A DNA stretch of 64,000 nt from [Clostridium] asparagiforme DSM 15981 (GCA_025149125.1 CP102272.1:4402001-4466000), one strand, 5' to 3'. Shown: positions 43,874-54,484, counted from the first letter of the stretch. Notes: generated by a model from the letters alone, not told the origin. Made by a program: numbers and translations.

Positions 43874-44365
43874 ATGAGCAAGACACAAATGAGTGCTGTC
43901 AAAAAGAACTATCTGGGCCTGGGGATCATGGCCATTCTTTCCGCACTGGTCATCGTTGTTTCCGGCCCCCTGTACCGGTCCATGAGCAACCATCCGGACA
44001 TGCCCCTGGCCGACGGCGTCTACACCTACAAGGACGAGCAGCCCGACGACAACGGCTTTTACAGCGTTGTCACCGTGACCGTGCAGGACGGGCGCATCAC
44101 CGCCTGTACCTGGGACTGTGTCAATGATGAAAATATCGGGAAGCGCCAGCTCTCCGTGGAAGGCCACTATGTCATGACGGAAAACGGCCCCACCTGGAAG
44201 GATCAGGCCGACGCCCTGGCCTCCTACGTGCTTCACCACCAGACCACGGGCGGTCTGATCAACGAAGAGGGCTACGCAATGGATGCCGTGTCCTCCGTGA
44301 GCATCAACGCCTATCCCTTTGTCAATGGCTTATCCGACTGCCTGGACCAGGCAGCCATCCGGTAA
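43874..44365 (+). CDS. FMN-binding domain protein, membrane-anchored
   Basis: This 163-residue protein has one N-terminal helix (~14-35) and an extracytoplasmic FMN_bind domain like that of RnfG/NqrC. Near the C-terminus DAVSSVS resembles the site (D-x-x-S/T-G-A-T-x-S) where FMN is attached covalently to Thr/Ser by ApbE. Gly-Ala are replaced by Ser-Val, so covalent flavinylation is uncertain. AAGGAG precedes the ATG. It is followed 3 bp later by a NusG domain II protein. Confidence 0.85.
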   Translation: MSKTQMSAVKKNYLGLGIMAILSALVIVVSGPLYRSMSNHPDMPLADGVYTYKDEQPDDNGFYSVVTVTVQDGRITACTWDCVNDENIGKRQLSVEGHYVMTENGPTWKDQADALASYVLHHQTTGGLINEEGYAMDAVSSVSINAYPFVNGLSDCLDQAAIR

Positions 44366-44368
44366 TCC

Positions 44369-44734
44369 ATGAACGCGAAGGGCCGGTCCCTGCCGCGCAG
44401 AGACTTAATCCTGATACTGGCGATCCTGTCGGTGGCCGGAATCTGGTACTGCATCACCCGCTATCAGGCCTTAAAAGGTCCCTCCGAGGTGGCCCAGGTC
44501 ACGGTGGACGGCAAGTTGGTGGAAACCCTGGATCTGAGCGTGGACGCCACCGTCACCATCACCGGCGCGGGAGGCGGCACCAACGTGCTGGTGGTTCAGG
44601 ACGGGGAAATCTGGTGCAGCGAGGCTTCCTGCCCGGACAAGCTCTGCGTCAAACAGGGGAAAAAGCACCTGAGCACGGACACCATCGTCTGCCTGCCCAA
44701 CAAGATGGTGGTCACCGTCACCGGAACGGACTGA
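44369..44734 (+). CDS. NusG domain II-containing membrane-anchored protein
   Basis: This 121-residue protein has a basic start, one helix (~12-30) and a NusG_II-type beta domain (~40-118) with a cysteine pair in EASCPDKLC. It follows the FMN-binding protein by 3 bp and is almost certainly translated with it. Such proteins lie with Gx and FMN-binding partners in many anaerobes; their role is unknown but linked to membrane flavin redox chemistry. Confidence 0.85.
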   Translation: MNAKGRSLPRRDLILILAILSVAGIWYCITRYQALKGPSEVAQVTVDGKLVETLDLSVDATVTITGAGGGTNVLVVQDGEIWCSEASCPDKLCVKQGKKHLSTDTIVCLPNKMVVTVTGTD

Positions 44735-44781
44735 GCCGGAACGCGCCCACGCCATCCCCATAAAAGTGTCCCATAATACTG

Positions 44782-44814
44782 CCGCAGCCGGCGAAAACCG
44801 GCTGCGGTATTTTT
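44782..44814 (+). terminator. Terminator after the FMN-binding/NusG-II genes
   Basis: The stem CCGCAGCCGG/CCGGCTGCGG with a GAAA-type loop is followed by TATTTTT. Confidence 0.9.
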
Positions 44815-44830
44815 GCGCGCTCTGTTTGAA

Positions 44831-46807
44831 TTATCGGATCACCGTGACCTTCTCTCCCACCACCTGCCAGTTGCTCACCGGGTTCTCCCGGCCGTCCACC
44901 TTTTTCAGGTGTTCCAGCCCGGCCAGGGGATTTAAGTCCGTCACGTAGTTCTTGCTGATGTCCAGGGTCTCCAGCAGGGGCAGCGCGGCCACCGGCTGAA
45001 TCTGGGCCAGCTTGTTGTCCGCCAGGGAGAGGTCCGTCAGCCCCGGATAGTGGGATAAAAATCCCAGCTCCGCGTCCAATGTCACGTCGTCCCAGTTCAC
45101 CATGCTGATTCCGCCGTACCGGTCCGCCTTCACGTTCTTGTACAGCTTCACGCCGTCCATAGACAGGGAGAGGAGTCCCGGATTGTCCTTTAACCGGCTG
45201 AAGTTGATCTCCATACTGGCGCCGTTCAGGTTCAGGGACACCAGCCCCTCCTTGTTGAGCAGCGCGGAAATGTCCGTGTAGAACGTGGTGCCGGACAGAT
45301 CCAGCTGGGTCAGCGCCGGAAGGTTCGCCAAAAAGTCCACTCTGTTTAAGTATTCCCAGCTCTTGGTCCCCTTTAAACGTTCAAGCTGCGTCAAACCGGA
45401 AAATGCGCCGGGATCGTCGATGCAATAGCCCGCGATGGTCAGCTCCGTAAGCCCGCCCATGCTGCGCAAAAACGAGCAGCCGTTGAAACCGGCCAGGGTC
45501 AGCGTTTTCATGTTGGTCATGCCCGAGAGATCCGGGTCCGGCTGGTTGGAGTATTTATCGATGTTCAGGGACTCCAGGCCCGTCAGTCCGGTGATGGCGC
45601 TGTAGTCGGGCAGCTCGTAGTTGCTGGTCAGGCTCAGCTCCTTTAAATTTTCGCAGGAGGAAAGCGGGGCGATGGAGATGCATTGGCTGTCGTCCAGCGC
45701 AAAGCGCTCCAGCTGCGGCATGCTGTTCACAAAACTGATGTCCTTCACATGTTCCAGGTCCAGGCGCAGCTCTGTGAGCCCGCTCATGGTGAAGAACACG
45801 GAGAAATCCGTCAGGTTGGGACAGTATTCCATGGACAGGGACTTTAAATTCTTAAGGGACGCCAGGTCCTTGATGTCGGTCAGATCGTCGCTTCCGTGCA
45901 GCTCCAGCCGCTCCAGGCCCGTGAACTGTCCGATTCCCTCCAGGGAGGTCTGATTGTAATCGTAGATCAGCCCGGTCAGCTGACCCGGATCGTCCACCAG
46001 GGCGGCCACCTCGTCCGGAGAAATATACTGCACGCCCAGCGTCCTTAAATTGTCCAGGCCCTCCAGGTCGCCGGGTTTTAGGGTGCTGTGCAGGGACAGC
46101 GTTTCCAGACCCTTCAGCGCCCTTAAGCTGGAAAAATCGTCGAACAGCTCCCAGCCCATGGTCATACCGGCCGGCAGGTCCCCCTCAAAGGTGTGGATCG
46201 CCATCTCGCCGTCCGCCCCCAGATCCCCGTCCAGACCGTAGGACACCCGGAAATATTTCCGGTCGGTGTGCGTGTCCCAAAGGCCGGGCGACAGCTCCAG
46301 ATAGCGCAGCTTCATGAGCTCCTGTTCGCTGACCTGGTCCGGCGTGCGCCCATAGATGCCTAAAATCACCTGCTCCATGCCCTGAGACCACACCACCGGC
46401 TTCTCGGGAGCTTGTGTCGGCTCCGCGGCTATCGCCGTCTCGACCACCGCGCCGGTGGCCCTGGCCGAGCTCTTCTTTCCGGCCGAACCCCGGGCGGACA
46501 CAGCGATAGCGGCCACAAAGACCACGGCGGCCGCGACGGCGATGATCACAAACCGCTTCCGCTCCTCCTCATGAACCTTCTGCGTCTCCTGAGGCAGTGC
46601 GGTCCTGGGTTTTACCTCCTGAAAAGAATGAGGCGGAAGGTCGCCCACACTACGGCTTCCAAAATTCCCCAATTTATACTCATCCCCGGATTCCTGTTCC
46701 ACGATGTAGCGGGTCTTGCAGTATTCGCAGACCGCCTCGCCCGGATGCTCCGGGTCCAGTTTTACCGTGCCGTTGCAGGCCGGACACTTTAATTCCACCA
46801 ATTTCAT
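44831..46807 (-). CDS. Zinc-ribbon, single-helix, leucine-rich repeat protein
   Basis: This 658-residue protein has an N-terminal zinc ribbon (CPAC at ~8-11, CEYC at ~27-30), a short linker, one membrane helix (~86-104), an Ala/Thr/Pro linker and a long C-terminal domain of at least fifteen internalin/SDS22-type leucine-rich repeats of ~22 residues (LTELRLDLEHVKDISFVNSM and similar). With the zinc ribbon in the cytoplasm, the repeats would face outside and may bind a partner. The function is unknown. It lies 82 bp after alkD on the same strand. Confidence 0.85.
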   Translation of the reverse strand: MKLVELKCPACNGTVKLDPEHPGEAVCEYCKTRYIVEQESGDEYKLGNFGSRSVGDLPPHSFQEVKPRTALPQETQKVHEEERKRFVIIAVAAAVVFVAAIAVSARGSAGKKSSARATGAVVETAIAAEPTQAPEKPVVWSQGMEQVILGIYGRTPDQVSEQELMKLRYLELSPGLWDTHTDRKYFRVSYGLDGDLGADGEMAIHTFEGDLPAGMTMGWELFDDFSSLRALKGLETLSLHSTLKPGDLEGLDNLRTLGVQYISPDEVAALVDDPGQLTGLIYDYNQTSLEGIGQFTGLERLELHGSDDLTDIKDLASLKNLKSLSMEYCPNLTDFSVFFTMSGLTELRLDLEHVKDISFVNSMPQLERFALDDSQCISIAPLSSCENLKELSLTSNYELPDYSAITGLTGLESLNIDKYSNQPDPDLSGMTNMKTLTLAGFNGCSFLRSMGGLTELTIAGYCIDDPGAFSGLTQLERLKGTKSWEYLNRVDFLANLPALTQLDLSGTTFYTDISALLNKEGLVSLNLNGASMEINFSRLKDNPGLLSLSMDGVKLYKNVKADRYGGISMVNWDDVTLDAELGFLSHYPGLTDLSLADNKLAQIQPVAALPLLETLDISKNYVTDLNPLAGLEHLKKVDGRENPVSNWQVVGEKVTVIR

Positions 46808-46889
46808 TTAATTACCCCCTCCAGCCTCTAAGGCATTTCTCGTTTGTCAATCCCGCCGGCAGATCCGGCCTGACAGCCGCCCGGTAGCG

Positions 46890-47597
46890 CTACCGCTTCA
46901 TACTCCGGATCAGCGCCCTGGTCTGCCCATCGATCCGCAGCGACTCGCAGATCTTTTGCAGCGCCTTGTTGTAAGTCCAGTCGTCCAGATGGTTCTTCTG
47001 CAGATAGGGCATAACCCGCTCCGGCATCTTCACATAGAAAATGGACACGGCCCAGGCCACCGCCATCCTGGAATAGTACGCCTGGCTCCGAATCCGGTCC
47101 AGAGCGCAAAGCGCCCGGTCCACATAGTCCTCGTCGATATAATAGTCCAGAAGCATCACCGCTCCGAACCGGCACTCGTACTCCAGCTCCGAGCCCAGAT
47201 AGGGGGCCAGAAGTCCCCACATCTCCTCTTTATGCTTTCCGGCGATCTTTAACGTGCCGCAAAAGCTGTCGCACACCGCCCAGTTGTCGATCACCGGCAC
47301 AAAGTCCCGTATGTAGGCGGCCGCTTCCTCCCACGCTCCGGCTCCGATGCCCACCACCATCCCCCAGAGCAGGCGCTCCTCGTGGCAGGCTTCGCCCTGC
47401 CGCCAGGCGGTTCTCACCTGGCCCACGTAACCGCGCCAGTCACCCTTTGTGATCTCCCGCGCCAACCTGCGCAGAGCGGGCGTCCTGACGCCCAGCATAT
47501 CCTCCACGCCGGGCAGCAGCTTACGGTTGAAATCCCGGTATCCCGGTTCCGCCAGTTCTTCCAGCCGGCGGCGAATCTCCGTCCGTTCCAATGTCAT
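46890..47597 (-). CDS. DNA alkylation repair protein, AlkD family
   Basis: This 235-residue helical-repeat (HEAT-like) DNA glycosylase removes alkylated purines without base flipping. The DNWAVCDSFCGTLK segment (~101-114) holds the conserved Trp/Asp of the active face, and further Trp/Tyr positions (VAWAVS) follow. The ATG at 47597 is supported by GAGGAG; it starts 11 bp after the hemW stop, so it is the third gene of the lepA-hemW unit. Confidence 0.88.
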   Translation of the reverse strand: MTLERTEIRRRLEELAEPGYRDFNRKLLPGVEDMLGVRTPALRRLAREITKGDWRGYVGQVRTAWRQGEACHEERLLWGMVVGIGAGAWEEAAAYIRDFVPVIDNWAVCDSFCGTLKIAGKHKEEMWGLLAPYLGSELEYECRFGAVMLLDYYIDEDYVDRALCALDRIRSQAYYSRMAVAWAVSIFYVKMPERVMPYLQKNHLDDWTYNKALQKICESLRIDGQTRALIRSMKR

Positions 47598-47608
47598 TCG
47601 TATTCTCC

Positions 47609-48868
47609 TCACGCGGATGTGAGCAGGAACTCGCTGAGCACAAAATTGCTCACGTCCATTCCCCACTCGGTCAGCGACAGCCACACGCCCTCCCGCCTCA
47701 ACAGGCCGTTTTTCACCAGGCGCTCAATCACCGGGCCGTACACCGAGTCCAGCTTGACCCCGAAGGTCGCCACAAAATCGATCTCTGAGATACCGCGGAT
47801 CATCCGCAGCCCCAGAAACATGAATTCCTCCATCCGCGCCTCCCGGCTCAGGCGGGTAAATTGCGGGCGCAGGCGCTCCGCCCAGCCCTCCGCGGCAAAA
47901 TCGAGGCCCAGATACCGCTCCAGGTCCCGCTCGTTGCAGAAGCGGCAGCCGCCCAGAAAGGAGGAAGCTCCCAGCCCCAGGCCCAGATACTCCACCTCGG
48001 TCCAGTAGCCGACGTTGTGGCGGCACGCAAAGCCCGGCCTGGCATAGTTGGAAATCTCGTACCGCTCGTAACCCTGCTCCGCCAGAAACGTGCGGGTCAG
48101 GTGGTAGATCCGGTTCTCCTCCTCCTCGTCCGGCAGCTCCGGGTAATCCCTCCGGCGCAGGCCGAACCGGTCCGGCGCCTCCCCCGGGCAGGTCCCAGGC
48201 TGGGGCGCGCTTTTTGCAGCCGTTTTCTCAATTCCGGCGCCGTAGCGGTCCCAGAAGGGCGTGCCCGGCTCAATGATCAGGCTGTAGGCGGAAATGTGCT
48301 CCGGCTTCAGCATGGTCACCTTTTTTAAGGTATTCCGCCAGGACTCCAGGGTCTGGCCCGGGATGCCGCTCATCAGGTCCACGTTGATGTTGGCAAAGCC
48401 CGCCATCCTGGCGCACTGGAAGCTCTTTAAAAATTCTTCAAAGGAATGGATTCTGCCCAGATTCTCTAACTCCCGGTTGTCAGCGGACTGAAGGCCGATG
48501 CTGACCCGGTTGATCCCCGCGGCCCGGTAGATGTGGAGCTTGTTCTGCAGCAGGGTTCCGGGATTCACCTCGATGGTGATCTCCGCGTCCTGGGCCACGT
48601 CAAAGGCCCGGCGCACGGCCAGGCAGACGTCCCGGATCAACTCCGGCTCCAGGACAGAAGGGGTGCCCCCTCCAATGAATACGGTCACAACCTGGTATTC
48701 CTGGCAGGAGGCACCTTCCGCCTCGATCTCGCGTATGAGCTGCTCCACATACGTCTCGTGGACGGCCGCCAGCGTCCGGAAGGAAAGAAAATCGCAGTAC
48801 AGGCATTTCCGGGCGCAAAATGGGATGTGAATGTACAGCTCCAACGTTTTTTTCTGTTTTTTTGTCAT
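47609..48868 (-). CDS. hemW: Radical SAM heme chaperone HemW
   Basis: This 419-residue HemN-like radical SAM protein has HIPFCARKCLYCDF near residue 13-26. The CxxxCxxC cluster motif is followed by Phe rather than the extra Cys of true HemN, which marks HemW, a heme-binding chaperone. GGGTPS and a C-terminal HemN_C winged domain (~335-415) are present. It lies 27 bp after lepA in a conserved order. Confidence 0.93.
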   Translation of the reverse strand: MTKKQKKTLELYIHIPFCARKCLYCDFLSFRTLAAVHETYVEQLIREIEAEGASCQEYQVVTVFIGGGTPSVLEPELIRDVCLAVRRAFDVAQDAEITIEVNPGTLLQNKLHIYRAAGINRVSIGLQSADNRELENLGRIHSFEEFLKSFQCARMAGFANINVDLMSGIPGQTLESWRNTLKKVTMLKPEHISAYSLIIEPGTPFWDRYGAGIEKTAAKSAPQPGTCPGEAPDRFGLRRRDYPELPDEEEENRIYHLTRTFLAEQGYERYEISNYARPGFACRHNVGYWTEVEYLGLGLGASSFLGGCRFCNERDLERYLGLDFAAEGWAERLRPQFTRLSREARMEEFMFLGLRMIRGISEIDFVATFGVKLDSVYGPVIERLVKNGLLRREGVWLSLTEWGMDVSNFVLSEFLLTSA

Positions 48869-48895
48869 ATATGTCTCATCTTCTCAGTTCTGTCT

Positions 48896-50710
<1,815 letters not shown>

Positions 50711-50737
50711 GTTTTATCCTCTTTCTTATGGTTTAAA

Positions 50738-50790
50738 AATGGAACGGTTCAGACGCAGCGCTCAAAACCAACTTTTCCGCCGTCTGAACT
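50738..50790 (-). terminator. Possible terminator between spoIIP and lepA
   Basis: A 10-bp stem CGTCTGAAC/GTTCAGACG with a 25-nt loop is followed after a few bases by ATTTTT on the minus strand. It is less convincing than the others because the loop is long. Confidence 0.5.
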
Positions 50791-50823
50791 GTTGCCTGGA
50801 TTGGAGGGCAGCGTGCCCTCCGC

Positions 50824-52113
50824 TTACTGAATAGTATCATTTTTTCGGCTACTTTGCAACACCATATCCAAAAGTTCTGACAGCGGCTCCATGGCGTTTC
50901 TGGCCTCCTCGTAGGTGTTGGTCTGCGCTCCCACTTCGACCAGCGCGGAGCGGGGGCGCAGGTGGAGGTTGTAGCGCAGTCCCTTCAAATAAATCTTGCG
51001 CGTAAATCCCGGATAATATGCCTGGGCGTCCAGCTGCATCTGAAAGCTGAAGGCCAGATTCTGCTCCCGGTAAGGGTTTTGCAGGTACTCGATGGGCCCC
51101 TCCGGCGTCTGGCTCATGCCGTTGAAAAACATGATCTGCGCGGTTGGTTTTCCGTCCACATCCGTCACCAGATGAAGGCTCTCCCCCACGCCGTCCCGGT
51201 GGATGTCCAGCACCACCTGCACCGACGGATTTTCCTCCAGAATCTTGCTGATCCCATCGTACGCATATGTATAAGCCTTGCTGCGGTCCAGCTTCCCGTC
51301 CACCAGGTCGTACACCGAGGTGTCGTGGATCACGTTGTACCCCTTTGCCGTCAAAAGCTCGGTCAGATAATTTCCGATCCCCACCACGGTCTCCCCCGGC
51401 CCGGAGTCCTTAAACGCCTCCTGGGAGTGGGTGTGGTAGATCAGAATCTGGGGTTTGCTGTTGTCCTCCCCGATGGAGAGATCCTCGCCCAGAAGCCGCG
51501 CCGCGCTTATCTCATCCCGCCCCGCCGTGGTGGAGGTGTGAACGCTGTAAAAATGCTTCATCAGAAAATCGTAGTCCGCCAGCTGCTCCATCACATAGGT
51601 AGGCCCGGTCACCGCACGCGAGGTAACCCCCACCAACGCCGCACCCGCAGGCACGGCTCCCGCGCCCGTCTCCCCCTGGGCCAGCGCCTGCGCCCCGCCC
51701 GCGCTCTGGTCCGTTCCGCTGTCTCCCGTCTGACCGGCCGTTGTTTCGCCGTTTTGTGTTTCGCCGTTCTCCGCCTTAGTTTCCCCCGTTTCCTCGTTGC
51801 CATACCAGGCCAGGTACTGGTGTTCCTCGTAAAATGTTTTCACCGCCTCATACTGCCGGTAGGCCGGATCCGGATCGCCGGTCTCCCATCCGTCTCCGGT
51901 CCGCCCACCCGTTCCGCCGCTCCCCGGCCGGGCCTGATGCCACACATAGTCCACCAGCCACCGGCCGCCGGTTTCCACAGCGCGCCGGCAGGCGTCCCGG
52001 TCCAGATTCTCCGCCGCCGTCCCGGCAGCCCGACCTGCCAGCAAAAGGACCAGAATCAGCCCGGTACCGGCCGCAAACCACCGGATACCTCCCGCCAGAC
52101 CTCTTCTCCTCAC
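50824..52113 (-). CDS. spoIIP: Stage II sporulation protein P
   Basis: SpoIIP is the amidase/endopeptidase of the DMP machine that drives forespore engulfment. The 429-residue protein has an N-terminal helix (~13-32), a Gly/Glu/Thr-rich low-complexity linker (~75-165), and the amidase domain (~225-425) with LIYHTHSQEAF, DIHRDGVGE and ALVEVGAQTNTYEEA, which hold the metal His/Glu residues. The start is GTG at 52111-52113 with GTGAGG ahead. gpr, the usual upstream neighbour in clostridia, is not present; repeat elements lie there instead. Confidence 0.93.
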   Translation of the reverse strand: MRRRGLAGGIRWFAAGTGLILVLLLAGRAAGTAAENLDRDACRRAVETGGRWLVDYVWHQARPGSGGTGGRTGDGWETGDPDPAYRQYEAVKTFYEEHQYLAWYGNEETGETKAENGETQNGETTAGQTGDSGTDQSAGGAQALAQGETGAGAVPAGAALVGVTSRAVTGPTYVMEQLADYDFLMKHFYSVHTSTTAGRDEISAARLLGEDLSIGEDNSKPQILIYHTHSQEAFKDSGPGETVVGIGNYLTELLTAKGYNVIHDTSVYDLVDGKLDRSKAYTYAYDGISKILEENPSVQVVLDIHRDGVGESLHLVTDVDGKPTAQIMFFNGMSQTPEGPIEYLQNPYREQNLAFSFQMQLDAQAYYPGFTRKIYLKGLRYNLHLRPRSALVEVGAQTNTYEEARNAMEPLSELLDMVLQSSRKNDTIQ

Positions 52114-52207
52114 AATGCCTCACGTCCCTTCACCCGCAGATTCTTGCGTTCAACCGCATTACTATAATCATATGCGGGAGGAGGGTGGGAATTGCAAGGA
52201 AGATGAG

Positions 52208-52464
52208 GGATGCATCCGTTCGTGAGAGGCGGGAGAACAGGGTGGGCGGTTCCAAGCTCCGCGGTAGGAGAGTCTAAGGCCCAAGGGGACGGGAAAGACG
52301 GGCACCGCTCCGAGCTCCGGCGCCGGCCTGATGCCGGCCCCTCCGCCTACGCTTTGCTCCGGGCTTTGAGAGCCCTGCGCAATCCCGCCTTTCCCGCCCC
52401 CTTGGACCTAAGACTCTCCAAACCGCTCCACAGTCACCTCCCCCCCTGTTCCCCCGCCTCTCAC
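52208..52464. repeat. Large hairpin element A (~245 bp)
   Basis: The segment 52222-52464 folds back on itself. Outer arms GTGAGAGGCGGG (52222-52233) and CCCGCCTCTCAC (52453-52464) pair exactly, and the inner GGAGAGTC (52267-52274) pairs with GACTCTCC (52412-52419). A near-identical copy in opposite orientation lies at 52754-53010. No open reading frame looks real. It lies between spoIIP and the terminator of the microcompartment operon. Confidence 0.85.
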
Positions 52465-52575
52465 CCACTACGCGTTCTCTTTTTTCTCCGCTTGATTTCC
52501 CATGTTTTGGGAGGGATGACGCCAGCTTAAGATAGTACCTATGATGGCGGCATGTTATTTCTTATTATAATAGGG

Positions 52576-52636
52576 AGTAAAAAGTTCCTGGACAGGGCTG
52601 CCTCATTACCAGCAGCCCTGTCCAGGAACTTTTGAA
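52576..52636 (-). terminator. Perfect 21-bp hairpin, terminator of the microcompartment operon
   Basis: A perfect 21-bp stem (52581-52601 with 52612-52632; 10-nt loop) is followed on the minus strand by TTTTTAC. It lies about 370 bp after the alcohol dehydrogenase stop, so element B would be in the operon's 3' untranslated region. It is nearly midway between elements A and B. Confidence 0.85.
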
Positions 52637-52753
52637 AGGAATGTTTTATCAACTTATGGTCGGAACGTAGTACGGATACAGCCCAAATCCCAGCGGCTCC
52701 ATTTCCGTCACCCCAGGGGAGGAAGTTGAGGGAGTGTTTTCGATCCCTAGCGG

Positions 52754-53010
52754 GTGAGAGTCAGGGGAGCGGGGGGTGGGGTGACTGTGGAGCGGTTCGC
52801 AGCGTCTTAGGCGGAATCGGCGCGAAAAGGTGGGATTGCGCAGGGCTTACAAAGCCCGGAGCAAAGCGGAGGCGGAGGGGCCGGCATAAGGCCGGCGCCG
52901 GAGCTCGGAGCGGTGCCCGCCTTTTCGGGGCGATTGCGCCTTAGACGCTGCCACCGCAAAGCCCTGGAACCCCAGCCCCCGCTCCCCTGACTCTCACGAA
53001 CGGATGCATC
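52754..53010. repeat. Large hairpin element B (~245 bp), inverted copy of A
   Basis: Outer arms GTGAGAGTCAGGGG (52754-52767) and CCCCTGACTCTCAC (52984-52997) pair exactly, and the inner GCAGCGTC (52799-52806) pairs with GACGCTGC (52944-52951). An apical ~90 nt is almost identical to that of element A, while the stems differ in paired fashion. It begins right at the stop of the alcohol dehydrogenase gene. Confidence 0.85.
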
Positions 53011-54184
53011 AAATCCCTCCCCTCCAAGCCTCCCCATAAACCTCTATCACCTGCTCCCTGTCAGCCCGTACAAGGTTATCCCCCATACAAAAATCCTTCA
53101 CCGCCAAATCCGCCAAATCCCCGAATTTCTCCGGATCCACCCCCTTAAGCTCCTTCAGCGTCTGAGGCATCCCTAAAGATTTCGACAAGCCGCGGATATA
53201 GTTCACACACACCTCTGCCGCCTGTCTGTCCGCCATTTTTGCCGCACCCGGTAGTTCAAGCGCCTCCGCCATCAGCTGAAAGCGCCCGGAAGCGTTGGGC
53301 GACTTACCGTTGAACTTCATCCCGTAAGGCAATAACACGCTGTTGCAGATCCCGTGGGGCAGGTTGAAATGTCCGCCCAGGGCATGGGCCATGGCGTGCA
53401 CGATCCCCAGGCCCGCGTTGGAAAAAGCCATGCCCGCCGTGTACTCGGCGTAAGCCATCATCTCTCTGGCCTTCACGTCCTGCCCGTCCTTCACTGCGGC
53501 GGGCAGATAATCCTTGATCACGCGGATCGCCCACATGGCGTCCTTGTCCGTCAACGGAGTGGCCCGCACGGACAACAGGGCCTCGACGGCGTGGGTCATG
53601 GCGTCCATACCCGTGGAGGCCGTCAGCCCCGGCGGCATGGTCATCATAAAGTCCACGTCGTTGATTGCGATGCTCACCATACAGTTGGTGTCCATGATGC
53701 ACATCTTGGAGTGGGTGGCCGGGTTGGTCACAATGTAGAAGGACGTCACCTCCGAGCCGGTGCCCGCCGTGGTGTTCACCGCCACAATGGGAAGCCCCGG
53801 CCTGGCGGACAGATTCACGCCCTCGTAGTCCTCCACCCTGCCGCCGTTGGCGATGACGATGCTCACCGCTTTGGCCGTGTCGATGGCCGAACCGCCGCCC
53901 ACCGCCACCAGGAAATCCACCTCCAGAGCCTTGGCCGCCTGGATGCAGTCATTCACCACCTGGATGGTAGGGTTTGGCTGGACCAAATAGAAAACGGCGT
54001 ACTCCGCCCCCGCCGCCAATATCTGCTCTCCCACCCGGTCCGCCGCCTGGTGCTCAAACAGAAACCGGTCCGTCACAATCAGTCCTCTGCGGTAGCCGCG
54101 CTTTTTCAGCTCGCCCGGCAGCAGCCCGATGGAGCCTTTTCCGAAAAAGCTGGTGGTCACCGCATTTATTCTCTCTCTGCCCAT
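53009..54184 (-). CDS. Iron-containing alcohol dehydrogenase (lactaldehyde reductase type) of the microcompartment
   Basis: This 391-residue group III (FucO/PduQ-like) dehydrogenase would reduce lactaldehyde to 1,2-propanediol and recycle NAD+ inside the compartment. The NAD site GGGSAIDTAK (~97-106), NTTAGTGSEVT (~138-148), and the metal-binding pattern GMDAMTHAVE and HAMAHALGGHFNLPHG (His/Asp ligands) are all intact. It is the last gene of the operon and has no obvious targeting extension. Confidence 0.9.
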   Translation of the reverse strand: MGRERINAVTTSFFGKGSIGLLPGELKKRGYRRGLIVTDRFLFEHQAADRVGEQILAAGAEYAVFYLVQPNPTIQVVNDCIQAAKALEVDFLVAVGGGSAIDTAKAVSIVIANGGRVEDYEGVNLSARPGLPIVAVNTTAGTGSEVTSFYIVTNPATHSKMCIMDTNCMVSIAINDVDFMMTMPPGLTASTGMDAMTHAVEALLSVRATPLTDKDAMWAIRVIKDYLPAAVKDGQDVKAREMMAYAEYTAGMAFSNAGLGIVHAMAHALGGHFNLPHGICNSVLLPYGMKFNGKSPNASGRFQLMAEALELPGAAKMADRQAAEVCVNYIRGLSKSLGMPQTLKELKGVDPEKFGDLADLAVKDFCMGDNLVRADREQVIEVYGEAWRGGI

Positions 54185-54223
54185 ATCATTTCCTTCTCTC
54201 CTGCTTCAGACATGATTTCAACC

Positions 54224-54484
54224 TTATTTGCCCAGCTGGGGCGGGGCATCCACAATCCCCACCACATAGGCGTCCACCGGGGCCGAGCGGTCCAGCGCAT
54301 GCTGGGTGGTCTCGTCCGTGGTTACCAGCACCAGCTCGCCGATGCCTGCGCCGATGGTGTCGGCCGCAACGAACAGCTGGGCCTTATCCCCGAAGTAGGG
54401 TTCCACCAGCAGCAGCTTAAACCCTACCAGATTCCGGCATTTCCGGGTCGACACCACCGTGCCGCGAATTGTTCCCAAAATCAT
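54224..54484 (-). CDS. Microcompartment vertex protein (EutN/CcmL pentamer)
   Basis: This 86-residue BMC-P protein forms pentamers that close the shell vertices. It has the family start MILGTIRGTVVSTRK, LLLVEP, and a C-terminal VDAYVVGIVD strand. GGAGG precedes the ATG, which overlaps the PduL stop (ATGA). This is the only vertex protein in the locus, and one is enough to close a shell. Confidence 0.92.
   Translation of the reverse strand: MILGTIRGTVVSTRKCRNLVGFKLLLVEPYFGDKAQLFVAADTIGAGIGELVLVTTDETTQHALDRSAPVDAYVVGIVDAPPQLGK

Noticed and set aside
52581-52632. Central hairpin as part of one giant palindrome joining A and B
   Set aside because: The 116-121 bp between the hairpin and each element show no inverted similarity; the hairpin is better explained as a terminator, although its central position is noted.
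52210-53037. Short open frames in the hairpin elements
   Set aside because: Composition follows the palindrome, frames are not conserved between copies, and no ribosome binding sites are found.
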